A stretch of DNA of 22,822 nt, taken from NCBI GenBank assembly GCA_004335635.1, contig QAXH01000984.1, forward strand, positions 1-22,822. The letters run 5' to 3'. Under the pieces are notes generated by a model that saw nothing but the letters and a program-made list of their open reading frames with translations, did no database searches and was not told the origin of the DNA. The DNA is from Chloromonas sp. AAM2. Taxonomy: Eukaryota; Chlorophyta; Chlorophyceae; Chlamydomonadales; Chlamydomonadaceae. A program made the translations under genes and the position numbers. Below are positions 11,501-22,330 of the stretch, one piece after another (within the stretch, counting starts at the first letter, position 1; each line of letters starts with the position of its first letter).

Positions 11501-14500
11501 GGTACGGTCAAGGCCACATGAGCCAGACACTGTCTCTGACTGTTGGGTTCAACAGGTCAGGGCGGCGCACTGTCACCCTTAGCATATGGTCTGTAGAGTG
11601 CACGGTGCAAGCTGTGAAGCCCTCAGCATTGCCAGGCCTGCCCTGCTGTGATAAGTTGATAGCCTTGCTGTCTCAAGCCGGATGCCCACAGCATCAGACC
11701 GTGTCCTTCCTGCCCACATCCATCCCCAGGCACAGAGGTCCTGGATAGTACTGAGAGATGGCCTGATACAAGTGACCAGACATGCATTAAACGGCGACAG
11801 ACAGAACCTAAAGTAGGCGCACATAGCAGCACCTACTTTGTTGGCTGGTACGACCTGGCGAGGTACCTCTTGGCGCCTCATACATTCGTGATTGATCGGA
11901 TTTGGCAATTGCCTGCTTTGGCTCATGATGCTTGTGCTCCAAGGCTTGCTCAGTGACGGGCTCTCGTGTTTCACTTGCTGCAGTTGTGGTTGTTGCCATT
12001 GATGTGACAGTGGTTGTGGCCGCACCTGTGCGTACGCTACGGGGAGCGGGAGGCTGCTCCCGGAATCGCCTGCAACCACCATGAGTATCACATAGATTGA
12101 AATAAATAGGATTAATGAATGTGTTGGTTTAGTTGTCAGTCATGCCACACAGCTTGCCAATGAACCTCAGTTGTTTAGTTGTAATCAGGCATGCCTGTAC
12201 GTCTGCAACATGGGCAAATGCATGCATAGAAAGGGCATGGAGTGTTATTTCTGGTGCAAACTGCAGCCCGCGACCGATGCCAAGGCCATGGACAAGGAAG
12301 TGCCGCCTGCTCACCAGGAAAGGAACATCAGAAGAGGCAACAAGCGCCCAGCCATGACAGTATGCACGTCAACAACTGCAATATCCAAACTATCCTGATG
12401 ATGACAAACAGCAACAGCACTAGCTGTAACTATCTAAATAATGCTGGGTAGAAGGCATGCCTGTACGCCTGCAACACGAGCTAATGCATGCAGGGAAATG
12501 GGACGAGATGCAAGCAAAACATTGCCAAACATGACAGGTGTGGCAGAACAAGGCAAGGTTGCAACTGCTCATGTGGGGGTCGCCTGTGGGCCTGACAGAA
12601 TATGCAAAAGAGGGAGCAGCTGTCAGCCATGGCTGCGTGCATGCCTGCAATTCCGAATTCCAATCATCAAGGTGGGTCTTATGCCTTGCGTGCAGACGAT
12701 TGCAAAAGGAACAGGTGGGTCCTGCGCCTTGCATTAATCGGTGGCTTGACAGGCGTATGCAGCTCTGTATTGAGAGCTAGGCAGGCATCCCAAACTGCAG
12801 CCCTGTCGCCTGCTCACAAGCAAAGGAACATGAGAAGAGGCAACAAGCGCCCAGCCATGACTGTATGCATGTCAACGATTACAATCTCCAAACTATCCTT
12901 ATGATGAGAACCAGCAACTCCACCGCGCTCACCTGATCAATTCAGCCATTTGCAACCTCTTCTGCGTCCCATGCTGCTGCTGCTCTTCGCCCGTCACACC
13001 ACCAGGCACCACGCCTGAGCTGTGTGCTGCCTCCTCTCTAGCCATCCCAGCCTGCTCAGACTCGACAGCTCGAGTCTCCACAGACTGTACCAAAATTACA
13101 TCAGCAGGCCTTGCTGTAGTTGTTGTTACAGGGCCTGGGCTGTGATTGCTGGCAGGCTCAGTATCCGTCTGCGCTCCTGTAGAGACCTTGGCTGCTGGGG
13201 TAAGTGCCTTGGATGGCGACCTGATCACAATGATCTGTGGCTGGTTTGTCCCATGGCGAAACACTGCTGGTGTGGTGGTGTGGCTTAGCACTTGGGCCAG
13301 AGATGAAGCCACGGGCGCGTCGGTTGCATGCACAGCAGCGGGAGTGGTTGCATGCAGGGGCCCGGATGCCATGTGACCCATGCGTCCTGCATGCTGGCTG
13401 TGGGGTTGATGAGCAGGCCGTGCATGGGCATGACGCTGGTCTGCATGGGTGGTTACCACCACAATGGAGTCAGCATCGATTGTGGAGTCAGGCAGGGACG
13501 AGTAATGTGATGATTCTGCTTGCAGCCACTGCCTTTTGGTGGGCTGAACTGTGCTGTCCGTGGCAGTGGTGGTGGTGGGCGCTTCAGAAACGGTTTCAGG
13601 CGAGTGCATCACGTGGTCAGAGGGACTGTGGTGGCGTGATGGGAAGGCATCTTCCCAGGTATCCTGGCTGCTTGACGTGCTGGCGTCGCCCCCGTGGCTG
13701 CGGTTGTAACTGGTCTCAATGGCAGCTTCCATGGTCATGTCATGGGTGGTGCTGGTGGCAGCATGGCTGTACTCATAGCTGGGCTCTGCAAAAGCAGCAT
13801 TACACGCAAGGCTAGTCAGTCAGTTAGCTGACGATGAATTGAACCACTTGCTTGCTTGCTTTTGTGATTCAGCTTCTGTTCACCAACTTGATGTTGTTAA
13901 CTTGTCTGTCTGCTTGCTTTTGTCACTCTGTTTGCTGGTCGCCTCAATCCCAGGAGTACAGAGCCACAGAGCAGTTGTTATTGAATGGTGGCGCAAAGTG
14001 CACTGTGCATTGGACCAGCCTTTGAAGTCGTTGTCTCTCAGTATGCCCAAACCCTAGCAGCACTGCAGTCGCTGTCATCTCTGTCGCTGTTAGCAATCAC
14101 ATGCCCCTGTCATTAAGACACCCACCCTCTGTCATAGATCCAGGTCCATACTGCGATGGCCGATGACGAGCATCCTGCTGATCCTGGTTGTCGTTATGAC
14201 CCCAACGCGCGCGTGGTGCACGCGCATGCATGGGTGAGGTGGTTTCCCACCATGCAGCTGCCGGGGGTGTGGGCAGGTCCACCTGTCAAAGCAGAGCCAA
14301 ACACTGATCCAATCCCTTGTCATAAAAGCATCTGCCCATTGGGTCAGAGGTTGACCCAAGGATAAGTTGACTTGCAACTACAGTGTATTGGAATCAAAAA
14401 TTCTCTTGTAGCAATCTGAGGAATCTCATCATTGAGCGACAATGATGGATATGTTGGTAGCACTAGCAACGTTGGTTAACTACAGGCAAGCCCAGCTCAC

Positions 14501-16203
14501 CTGTTGCAGCAGGTTGGCCAGGTCAGACGCCTCAGATGTCATGGCCGGGCGCCTGCTGCCCCCCCTCAGCTCCTTCAGCCGCTGCAACCGCTGCTGACGG
14601 CTGGCGGGGGACGCAGCGGGCGGCCCTGCCCCGCCTTCGCCCGTTGGTGTGGGTAGGCCGCTGCTGGCTGGGCTGCTGAACCCCGATAGCGTGTGCGTGA
14701 TCAGTTGGGGCCGGGGGGCGGGGCCGGCGGGTGGAGGCGGAGTGGACGGGACACCGTTGAGACGGTGGTTTGACGGCGATGCAAATGCAGCTGTATTGGG
14801 TGGGTAGCCAGGGAAGGAGTACTGTTGGTGGCCTGGCGTGTGAGCTGAAGTGGTGGCGTTTAGTGGTTGATGTTGCTCTTGTATGGCTTCAATGCGAGCC
14901 TGCATGGCTTTGTGTGCGGCGCGGAGGGGGGAGGATTGGCGGGGCGGGGAGGAGCCTACTGCATGCCCGGTGACGCCGAGCTGCACTGATGCAGGCTTTG
15001 TGCGGGTACCCCGGCCAGTACCAGCCTTGCCCTTCTTGGCACCTGACTTCCCTGTGGAAAGTTTATCTGCTGGGAGCTTGTCGGCTGTGGACGTGGTGTC
15101 AGTTGGCTGGCGGTTGGTCCGTGAAATCCCCCTTTGTGTAGCTGCCTTGCCAGCCTTCTGGCTTGATGCTGCTAGGGCTGTACCAGGCGGGATTGGCGCA
15201 TTGCGGGGTGCCTGATCTCTTTGCATCGCCTGTGCACTGTTCACATCCCTATTTGCTGCTTGGGTGGGCTCAGGTTTAGCGACTGTTAAAGGCTGGGTGG
15301 CTTTGGCACTGCTGCTGCCTGCTGCTACACGGCGCAGGCTGAACTTGTTGTTTGCTGCGGCTGGCTTGCTGTTGGCTGCTGCGACTTGGGCTCGCTTGTC
15401 CCGCTTCTGTTCAGCACTGCGTGCTAGCTGGCTGCCATTGCCTGACTGCTGCTGCACGGCTGCAGCTGTGGCTGCAGCTGGTGCTGGAGACCCAGAGGCT
15501 GGGCCAGCAGGCAGTCCGGCTGGGTGGGGACTGATTGGCAGAGGGCTGCGGCAGCACAGCAGTGATATATACTAGTCACGTGCATGCATGCGAGACATGA
15601 ACAAGGTTGCTGCATGCACAGCGAGCACAGGCAAGGAGATTGCAGGATATCGTCAGGCGCACCTGGCCACGAATGGTGCAGCATAGCTTGCACTGCTGGA
15701 TGATGGAGAGAGCAGCCCATCCTGTGCGCGTCGTTTCCTTAGGCTTTCATATGACCGCATCAGGTCCATGCGGGGTGACGCCAACTCTGCATGACAGTGC
15801 ATGATCATGGCATGGTGAATGGTTCGTCCCATATGCAATCAACCGTGACAGTGTACCCGTAGGCACTGACCATTGGTGTTGGCTGCAGGCTCCAAGAGAT
15901 CCAGCAGCGTGCCATTGGAGGTGGCCGCTCTTGAGAAGCCATTGACGCCACTGCACAGGCAGAGGCATGCATTCAAGGTATGTCAGCCTCTTTTGTGGAA
16001 GGGCTGCTTGCGCATGTGGACTTGCCAATTACTGACCTGGTAGTCCACATCAGCTTTGAGTTCGGTTTGGGAGCGGAAAATCAGGGTGCAGGCCAGGCGG
16101 GCAGCTGTTGAATTCGTGTTACAAGGGTTTTGACCGCAAGTCTCTCCGACGACGCATCATCGTGGCCTGCACAGGCCGCAGCTGCCCATTGGCTTGATTC
16201 CAT
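5519..16203 (-). CDS. Very large low-complexity protein of unknown function, at least 11 exons
   Basis: Exons: 16203-16173, 16104-16026, 15950-15871, 15786-15663, 15545-14501, 14282-14126, 13785-12933, 12069-11837, 11385-10916, 10544-8407, 8146-5519, then an unresolved 3' end. Phases agree at every junction, giving about 2,612 codons to this point. The start (AAACATGG context) begins a short exon; residues 12-35 (start ARLACTLIFRSQTELKADVD) look folded. Most of the rest is Ala/Ser/Pro/Thr/Gln-rich and probably disordered. Helix-prone patches lie at the start of exon 9 (ALLARSRALLRERDAIQDRI), in exon 10 (DADLDRILRKLAAKFGIA) and at the end of exon 11 (DDVLVQLLKHKIGACVAQLR). Exon 11 also holds an acidic stretch. 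LFDDTP occurs at about 1517 and 1757. I recognise no family; a scaffold or regulatory role would be a guess. Exons 2, 8 and 9 have alternative edges. Coding status is strong; the exact termini are not. Confidence 0.82.
12187..12921. repeat. Diverged segmental duplication inside intron 7 of the giant gene
   Basis: Two blocks recur in the same order. Block a is 12187-12227 and 12453-12493; block b is 12303-12418 and 12806-12921. Block b shares ggaaca, then agaagaggcaacaagcgc, then ccagccatga, and an aactatcct run near its end. The offset is 266 bp for block a and 503 bp for block b, so the second copy carries about 237 extra bases. The whole region lies in the 863-bp intron between exons 7 and 8 and shows no open coding signal. 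Confidence 0.8.
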
Positions 16204-16374
16204 GTTTTCACGCTCTGTTTTTGGCGCGCTTACCGTGGTGCGTTTCTCAGTTTTGCTTGGCTTTACTTGCTTCTCAGCAGCAGCCGTGCAGCAGGCGAGC
16301 CAGGCGACCCATTCAACCTGTGCGCACCATCCTCGCACACTTGTGGTACGCCAGCTTCCACTCGTCGCAGAACC
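16204..16374. promoter_or_regulatory. Shared divergent promoter region
   Basis: This stretch of about 170 bp separates the start codons of the giant gene (minus) and the S26-like gene (plus), so both 5' UTRs and core promoters must fit here unless the starts are elsewhere. TTTTTGGCGCGC at 16218-16229 matches the plant and animal E2F-type TTTSSCGC consensus. There is no clear TATA box. Function is inferred from the layout only. Confidence 0.4.
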
Positions 16375-17642
16375 ATGGCCTCGGTTGCGAGGAGAGGCGG
16401 TGCTCGCTATGCCATGGCAAAGTTCTGGCATGCGGCCGAGGAGTGCTTGCAGTCAGTGTTCACGCCAGGACCGGCCTCAGGGTTGGCAAAGTCAGCCAGC
16501 ACCTCCACGCCAACCAGCCTGGAGCTTCTCACCACAGCCCTAGCCAAGTTCAGGGAATCGTACAGTCAGCGGCTAACCACGATGAATTATGTGATGGCCG
16601 GAACTGCTATGGTACCCGCCATCAACAAGGCAGCGTTGACGGACCCTGATGCGTGGGAGAAGATGGTAATCCGACAGATCCCACGGCCGTCCACCAGAAG
16701 CATGTAAGTGCAACCTTGTTGCATTGGCTCAATGTGCCACGCAAGGCAGCGCGTTTCCAACAAGATGGCTGTCACAGCGGTGCGGTTCAGCGACCTGTCA
16801 TCACATAGTACCCTCGTGCCTCATGCTGGGTGATGCAGATTTGTTGGCGACGTGGTTGCCTTCACGAGTCCATTGGCTCCAAGCATGGATGACGTGTCGA
16901 GCGTCCTGGTCAGAAGGGTGGCTGCTGTGGAGGGGGAGGAGCTGGAGGCAGTGAGCACTTCAGAGGTGGACAAGGATGAGGATGACATCCTGGAGGTGCC
17001 CAAGGGCCATTGCTGGGTCCTGGCAGACAATCAGGAACTCAAACCTCCTCAGGTGAGATATATATGGTATTTTACATTTCATCTATGGGTCATCAAATCT
17101 CATCAAAATCCTGTTAGCGCAGGATATGTCAATGCATGATTACGTGGTGCATGTGTACAGCATTTCACGGGCTACTCTACCTCGAGCCAGTTTTGGATGT
17201 GCCATGCCGTCTGTCTTCTGTTTCTGGTGTTTTTGCAATTGTACCCCCACTAGTTCTCGGCATCATTTCAACTGCACCAAGGAGCAAAGCATCAGCACAC
17301 CAGGCCACCACGCAACAGCTTTTCCTATGGTGCTCTCCAGTTGAAAAAGCCACGATCATGCTTGCCGTGCGCCAGCGAGGCGAGAGTTGCAATGCAGCGC
17401 TCAAGCCGAAATGCTGCATGCTTGACATGTGGTACAGTTATTGGCCCTTCTCGCAGGTTATTGACAGCAGGACGTTCGGGTTTATACCTATGTCCAACAT
17501 TATCGGCCGTGTTATCTACTCCGGGACGTCACCTTCCGACTCTGCACCCGTCGTCAACAACCCCTTTTCTGCAGACCTAGATCAGGCAATCATTGACGCA
17601 GAAGTTGATCCAGAACAATTATTCGCATCTGACAGCAAATAG
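16375..17642 (+). CDS. Signal-peptidase-like (S24/S26 fold) protein lacking the catalytic Ser and Lys, three exons
   Basis: Exons 16375-16703, 16839-17052 and 17457-17642 join in phase to give 242 residues. Seen: FVGDVVAF at 111-118, LVRRVAAVEGEEL at 133-145, VPKGHCWVLADNQ at 163-175, DSRTFGFIP from 184, and NIIGRVIY. These match the ordered boxes of type I signal peptidases and mitochondrial inner-membrane proteases. They fit best the plant S24/S26-family proteins related to Arabidopsis At2g31140 (recalled, not searched). The active-site box reads GTAMVP at 76-81, with Ala78 where the family has the nucleophilic Ser. Arg135 sits where the general-base Lys is expected. It is therefore probably a pseudoprotease. 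The N-terminal 50 residues are basic and Ser/Thr/Ala-rich and could target an organelle. The start ATG has a good context (aaccATGG). Confidence 0.9.
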
Positions 17643-18061
17643 CCACGGCTGCTGCACCGAACACATCAACACGTGTATATTATGATAAGCAACCCGCGTA
17701 TCTACAGCCAACAACGGTACGCCCGTACCAAGACATGTGTGGGTTTAGAACAGTGGCTGCTCTGCACAGCTGAGCGACAGTTCTGATGCTGTGGCCAATG
17801 CCTACACATACTTCTGCATGAGGCTGGCGTTAGGCCTTTTTTGAACGTTGAGCTTTCAATGCTCAGCTTTTGAAGGCATGGATGTGTTCTCACAAGGATG
17901 GGGTCGTTTCCATGTACCCAGAGCTTGTTTGATTTGATTGCCTGGCAGAAGAACAATGTTTATTGCGCGATTTGGTTAGTAATGGGGATTTGTTTATTTT
18001 AGACATGCCCGATATGGCTACATGTACCCAGTGAGCTTTCTAATGCACGCGCAGCCTACCC

Positions 18062-18066
18062 TGTAA
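18062..18066 (+). terminator. Candidate TGTAA poly(A) signal of the S26-like gene
   Basis: This is the first plus-strand TGTAA after the stop at 17642, implying a 3' UTR of about 430 nt; another lies near 18160. Between 17643 and 18415 the S26-like and CPBP genes converge and I see no further gene. I found no minus-strand TGTAA for the CPBP gene here. Confidence 0.3.
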
Positions 18067-18415
18067 TCGTATGCATGAACCTACTTAGTCAGGTGTGCAC
18101 GGATGGCATTTTGGTTTCCGAATGAGGACAGTGAGAGGGTGTGGTATGGACAGTGCTGTTGTAAAGCCACGTTCCAGTCGGAGCGCGACATTTCCCAGAA
18201 GGCCTCCGCACGTCCTCAACAGGAAAGCCAAGCACAAGATTGCTGCCATCAACACTTGTCAGACACGTGACATTCATGGCTCGTTTCATGTCTGGTTCCA
18301 GTTTTGTCGCCAGCTGTCCCCATGTCCGTGGGTCCAGTATACCCAAGCAGGCGGTGTTCAAAAAGGCCATCAACAACGCTACACCACTGGCTTGTCCAAT
18401 GTGCCCACTAGGCAG

Positions 18416-21400
18416 TCAAACAAATGTTTCTTTACCAAGGAAAGCCACGGCGAGCACCTGGCTCGTGTTCCATGCTGCATGCAACAACAAAGGCGGTCCC
18501 AATGTCCCAGAGCGCAAGTAAAGCAAGTCGCTGGCAGCCGCCAGCAGCCATATTGCGGGCACATTTGCTGGAGTAAGATGGAGCAACGCGAAACCAGTTG
18601 AAGAGGCGGCCACACAGGCACTGGGCGGGAGCACACGTGTGAGGGACGTGAGGAAGAAGCCACGCCAGAATGTCTGCATGGCACAGGCAAACAACTTGAC
18701 TTGATTGAGGGCACCCACCAAGTGAACTAGGCCCAGGAGTTGATGCAACCCCTTAATGCTCTGCTGCACACATTACATTACAATACATGGCTTCTCATGG
18801 TTCAACCCACGATGCTGCAGCTAGACACACTGTCTCTCCAAGAATTACGCGCCTGACAATCATTACGCCAACTGTTCAAGCTGAAAGTGGGCACCCCTGC
18901 CTCTCTTCGCTACAGCCTGCTGCCCCCCTGGGGCTGGAACAGCAACTGTGATTGGTAGTCAACCATCTTTTACATCTGCCTAGGGCAACTGACTCGGTCT
19001 TACCTCCTCCCACAAAGGTCCTAAGAGACCGCTGGCAAGGACATGCAGCCCCAGGCTTGCCCAGTCGCCCTCAGCAGCACACTCCCTGACCTGGGCTGCA
19101 ACGGCGCTGCCTGCATACAGAAGCAAGAGCGGCCCTGACAGCAGTCGCAGTGCAGACCCCTTTCAACATGTTGACAGAAGCAAAAGTACGAGTGCCAATC
19201 GGTGCAGAGGGCACTGTGTTGATAAATCGAAATGTCAACCATGGTTTCCACAATGTGACGCTATCAGGCTTTCCGCTTTACATCTCATCTTTCTGTTTCT
19301 TATATACACCATGGCCAAGTCGACAGTTCACCGGTGTTTTTCATAGTGTTAGCCTACAGCCCGATATTACTATACCGTTGGTACATTGAGAAAGCTTGGC
19401 TCACCTGCACTGCCACCCGCTGCATCCGGCCCTATCACGCCTCCCAGCAGCGCCACCCATGAGTCTGTCACCAGGGGGTCAGCCAGAGGGAAGGCGAGTG
19501 CACACACTGCTAGGGTGGTGGGCAGCCAGGGGGATGGAAGATCATACCGGAACAACCCAGCAGACCTGCAAGTCATGCAGCCACTGATGCTTTACGCATG
19601 GACTCTACGCTAGTTGAAATTTCAAGCCTGTGCTTGAGCACACAGGTGCCTGGCCGCTGGAAACGCTTTCACTTGGCAGCAATACAGACGCTTTCCAATG
19701 CTGCCAAGCAATGGAAAGCTTAAAAGTATCTGTCTTGCATTAGCACCTAGCATGAGCATGTCCTGTTCACGCTATGCCACCACCTGTTCCACCAATCTTT
19801 GTAAACAGAAGATGGTTGTGTCTTGTAAGCTTGACATACAAGCATTCATGTGAACCATGCATGTCCCATGTACGAGGGTGTGCACACAGTGTATCTCTGG
19901 AAACCGTCAATGTCATGCGCACCTTGGCTTGACCGGGCCGAGAGTGAGGGCCAGCACTGCGCTGGCGGCAGCGAGCAGGCAGCCCTCCCGGAGTACATGC
20001 AGGACTGCGGCCTGACCGGGCATGCAGAGCAGCCATGGGCACAGCCATGGGACAGTCAGGTGCAGCAACATAGACTGTGTGTTACTGTGTGTTACTGTGG
20101 GAAAGTTGCCAGGAGGAGCAGGTGGAATGGAAAAGGCATTCGTACAGGTCACCATGATGAGTACCATCATTCAGGTTCAGCCGGCCCAAGTTGGCTCTCA
20201 AGAGGCAGGCCAACTGCCAGCAGCCAGTCGACTGTCAACTGAACCAAACACGTGGTTTCTGTGATACTTGGTAGATTGTGTGTGTTTCTGCTGTCCAGCT
20301 TGTTACATGATCCCTTAGAATTCAAGCCCATGAGATATACAAAAGACATGCATGGGGGAAGTCCGCATGCACTGCCATGGCCTCACCTGCTGTCCAGGCG
20401 TCCCGCCTATGTGTAATGTTTCCGCCATTGTTGAGATTCCTCCCGGGAGCAGGGCACCAGCCAGCAGTAGTAGCAAACCACAGGCCAGCACCTGAGGCCA
20501 GGAAAACCGCACAGTGTAACGGAACGGGCTTCCAAGCAACCTAAACAGCACGTGCTCCTGATGCTCACATCTACACAGCACAAGCCACATAATGGCCACT
20601 TGACAGGCTTCAGTTGATCTGTGAGTCTGAGGCTTGCTTGTTCGATTTGGCGTGGGCTAGAAAATGGCACAAGCATGTTGAAGCCTGTGAAAGATGTTGG
20701 AGGACACATTCATTCGATCGACATCACGGTGCAGTGACCCCCGGGGAGTCACGTGCCCTTGGTGGATTTGATGCTGGAATGCCGATGTATCAATACGAGA
20801 TGCCATCAATCTGGGTTCTATGGTGCAACAGGATTAGAGAACACAGGTTGTCCCTGACATGTTCACTATGCCAGCAACATGTCCACACGTTGCTGACGTG
20901 TTTTCTGACGAGCTGCCTGGTCTACCCCTTGGATAGGTTTCATGCGAAGGGTGGCTGTTTCGAGGCTTACTGCCCTGTTTTGGCATGCGCACCTGCGCCA
21001 GCTGAACAGGGCCCCATGGAACTCGTGGCACTGCAGTGCACTGCATGCAGCGATCGCCATGGGAGGTGTTGGTTGCATGTGCGCACAGCATGGCACGTCA
21101 GCATTCTGATGCAGTTGTCAAAAAGCCAGGTAGCCTGTGAGTTGGTTGCATGCGCTCTGTACAGTCAATGCAGAACTCTGCAACTGCAGCCCGGGCCCAG
21201 CTCACATTGCGTAGCAGCCTGCCTTCCAACAGCTCTCCTAGCAGACTCTGCAGCTTTAAGGTCTCAGATGCTGATGTTGCGGCTACTTTGGCACCTTCAC
21301 TGCTTTGCTGTGGCCGTGTTGCCTGAGTTTCTTGTGAGGGCAAGCACCGCACTCTATGCAAGCATGGCGGGCTTGCAGGCATGGCAAGGCGGAAGGTGGC

Positions 21401-21475
21401 ATTCTTGAGCGCGGATTGGGATTGGATGGATATCAAGCGCGTTGACGGTCGCATCCGTTCACAGCTGGTTTGCAT
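18416..21475 (-). CDS. CPBP (CAAX protease/Abi-like) intramembrane metalloprotease, probably plastid-targeted, six exons
   Basis: Exons 21475-21206, 20557-20387, 20011-19923, 19565-19405, 19110-19004 and 18673-18416 join in phase to give 351 residues. Catalytic features of the family are present: EETFWR at 265-270 (motif EExxxR), FALLH with His298, and HAAWN at 331-335. The flanks RGFFLTSLT and DLLYLRSGTLGPP are typical of plant and cyanobacterial CPBP proteins. Hydrophobic segments include about 105-125 (CGLLLLLAGALLPGG), residues in exon 4, and 285-330. The first 55 residues are rich in Ser, Arg and Ala and low in acid, like an algal transit peptide, with VRC as a possible cleavage zone. 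Family members cleave within membranes or act as scaffolds; plant members work in chloroplasts. The substrate is unknown. Met8 (21454) is an alternative start. Confidence 0.92.
19672..19719. repeat. Two overlapping inverted repeats in intron 3 of the CPBP gene
   Basis: cttggcagca at 19672-19681 is the exact reverse complement of tgctgccaag at 19699-19708, giving a 10-bp stem with a 17-nt loop. gctttcca at 19690-19697 pairs with tggaaagc at 19712-19719. The two stems overlap and cannot both form. They lie within intron 3 (19566-19922). Confidence 0.6.
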
Positions 21476-21508
21476 CGCGCGACAGCAGGCGCGTCTTCCC
21501 CTTCCTTC

Positions 21509-21515
21509 ATATAAA
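21509..21515 (-). promoter_or_regulatory. TATA-like element upstream of the CPBP gene
   Basis: A minus-strand TTATATG-type run lies about 33 nt before the ATG at 21475 and about 54 nt before the ATG at 21454. The spacing suits the downstream ATG better if transcription starts about 28 nt after the box. The rest of 21516-22230 shows no gene I can support. Confidence 0.25.
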
Positions 21516-22230
21516 GTCAAAGCGCCATCACTCGCATCACACCTGAGTTCTATGTAAACATTCAGTAACTAGACTATAGCTCAGTAGCCAGAGTGTGGTG
21601 ATTGAGCCGTAATTTAGACTGCTCCCCGATTTGATGGAGTCTGAAGAGGTGCCAGCGACCCTGTTAGCAACACAAGCCTTGCACCATCGTCAAGTTGCCA
21701 ATCGCTCAGGGCCAGGGGCCTCTGACAGCACCTGAGCAACCGTGTGCACATCACATGGTGCACTTGACTGGTCGGAGCACTGACTGGGGCACGCCATGCT
21801 CGTGAAGCTGTGTGACAGGGCAAGGAAGCGTTCTCGCGCAGCAAGTACTGCCATGATCTTGTGTAGCAAGACAATCTGCAAAACTCAACCTCGAGTCCTT
21901 TTTTGTTTTCCATATCATTTAGTAAGACAAGGTTGTCTGAGCATAGCACTGCGTAGCCCTGGCTATTATGAAGATGTGGGTCAAGGCGTATGCTGGACTG
22001 CTGGGACTGTCAGGGAATTGATCGGCGTGTCTTGCTACTCAAACGCCAGCTGAATGTACACCAAGCCTCCCCACGGGCCTCCCCCTGGCTGCAGTACTAA
22101 ATACTTTACAGCGCTCTACGCTGCATGACTAGCCAACCTACTTGCCAAGAAACTGCTAACATTGCAATGCACACACGTGTCAGGAATACAACAGCCTTAT
22201 CTGACTTGCAGTGCCCGCACTGTGTTCACG

Positions 22231-22330
22231 GCCCGCATGGTAGCCCACATGGACTTTCCTCTTGGCCAGCATAGACTTTCACTGCCCACATGGACTCTTC
22301 TCATGGCCCGCATGGTCTCTTCTCATGGAC
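22231..22330. repeat. Degenerate short repeats next to the 39-bp array
   Basis: Five imperfect copies of gcccRcatggactytt begin at 22231, 22243, 22265, 22284 and 22306, with irregular spacing of 12 to 22 bp. They differ in sequence from the 39-bp units that start 25 bp later. Confidence 0.6.

Noticed and set aside
13855..13930. Cttg/tgctt-rich low-complexity run
   Set aside because: Lies in intron 6 of the giant gene and is too irregular to define a repeat unit.
20614..21408. Plus-strand open frame of 264 codons
   Set aside because: Antisense to CPBP exon 1 and intron 1; Cys/Trp/His-rich composition, no family resemblance and no splice partners.
21614..21949. Minus-strand open frame of 111 codons upstream of the CPBP gene
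   Set aside because: No recognisable motif, no supporting splice signals and a composition unlike the real exons here.
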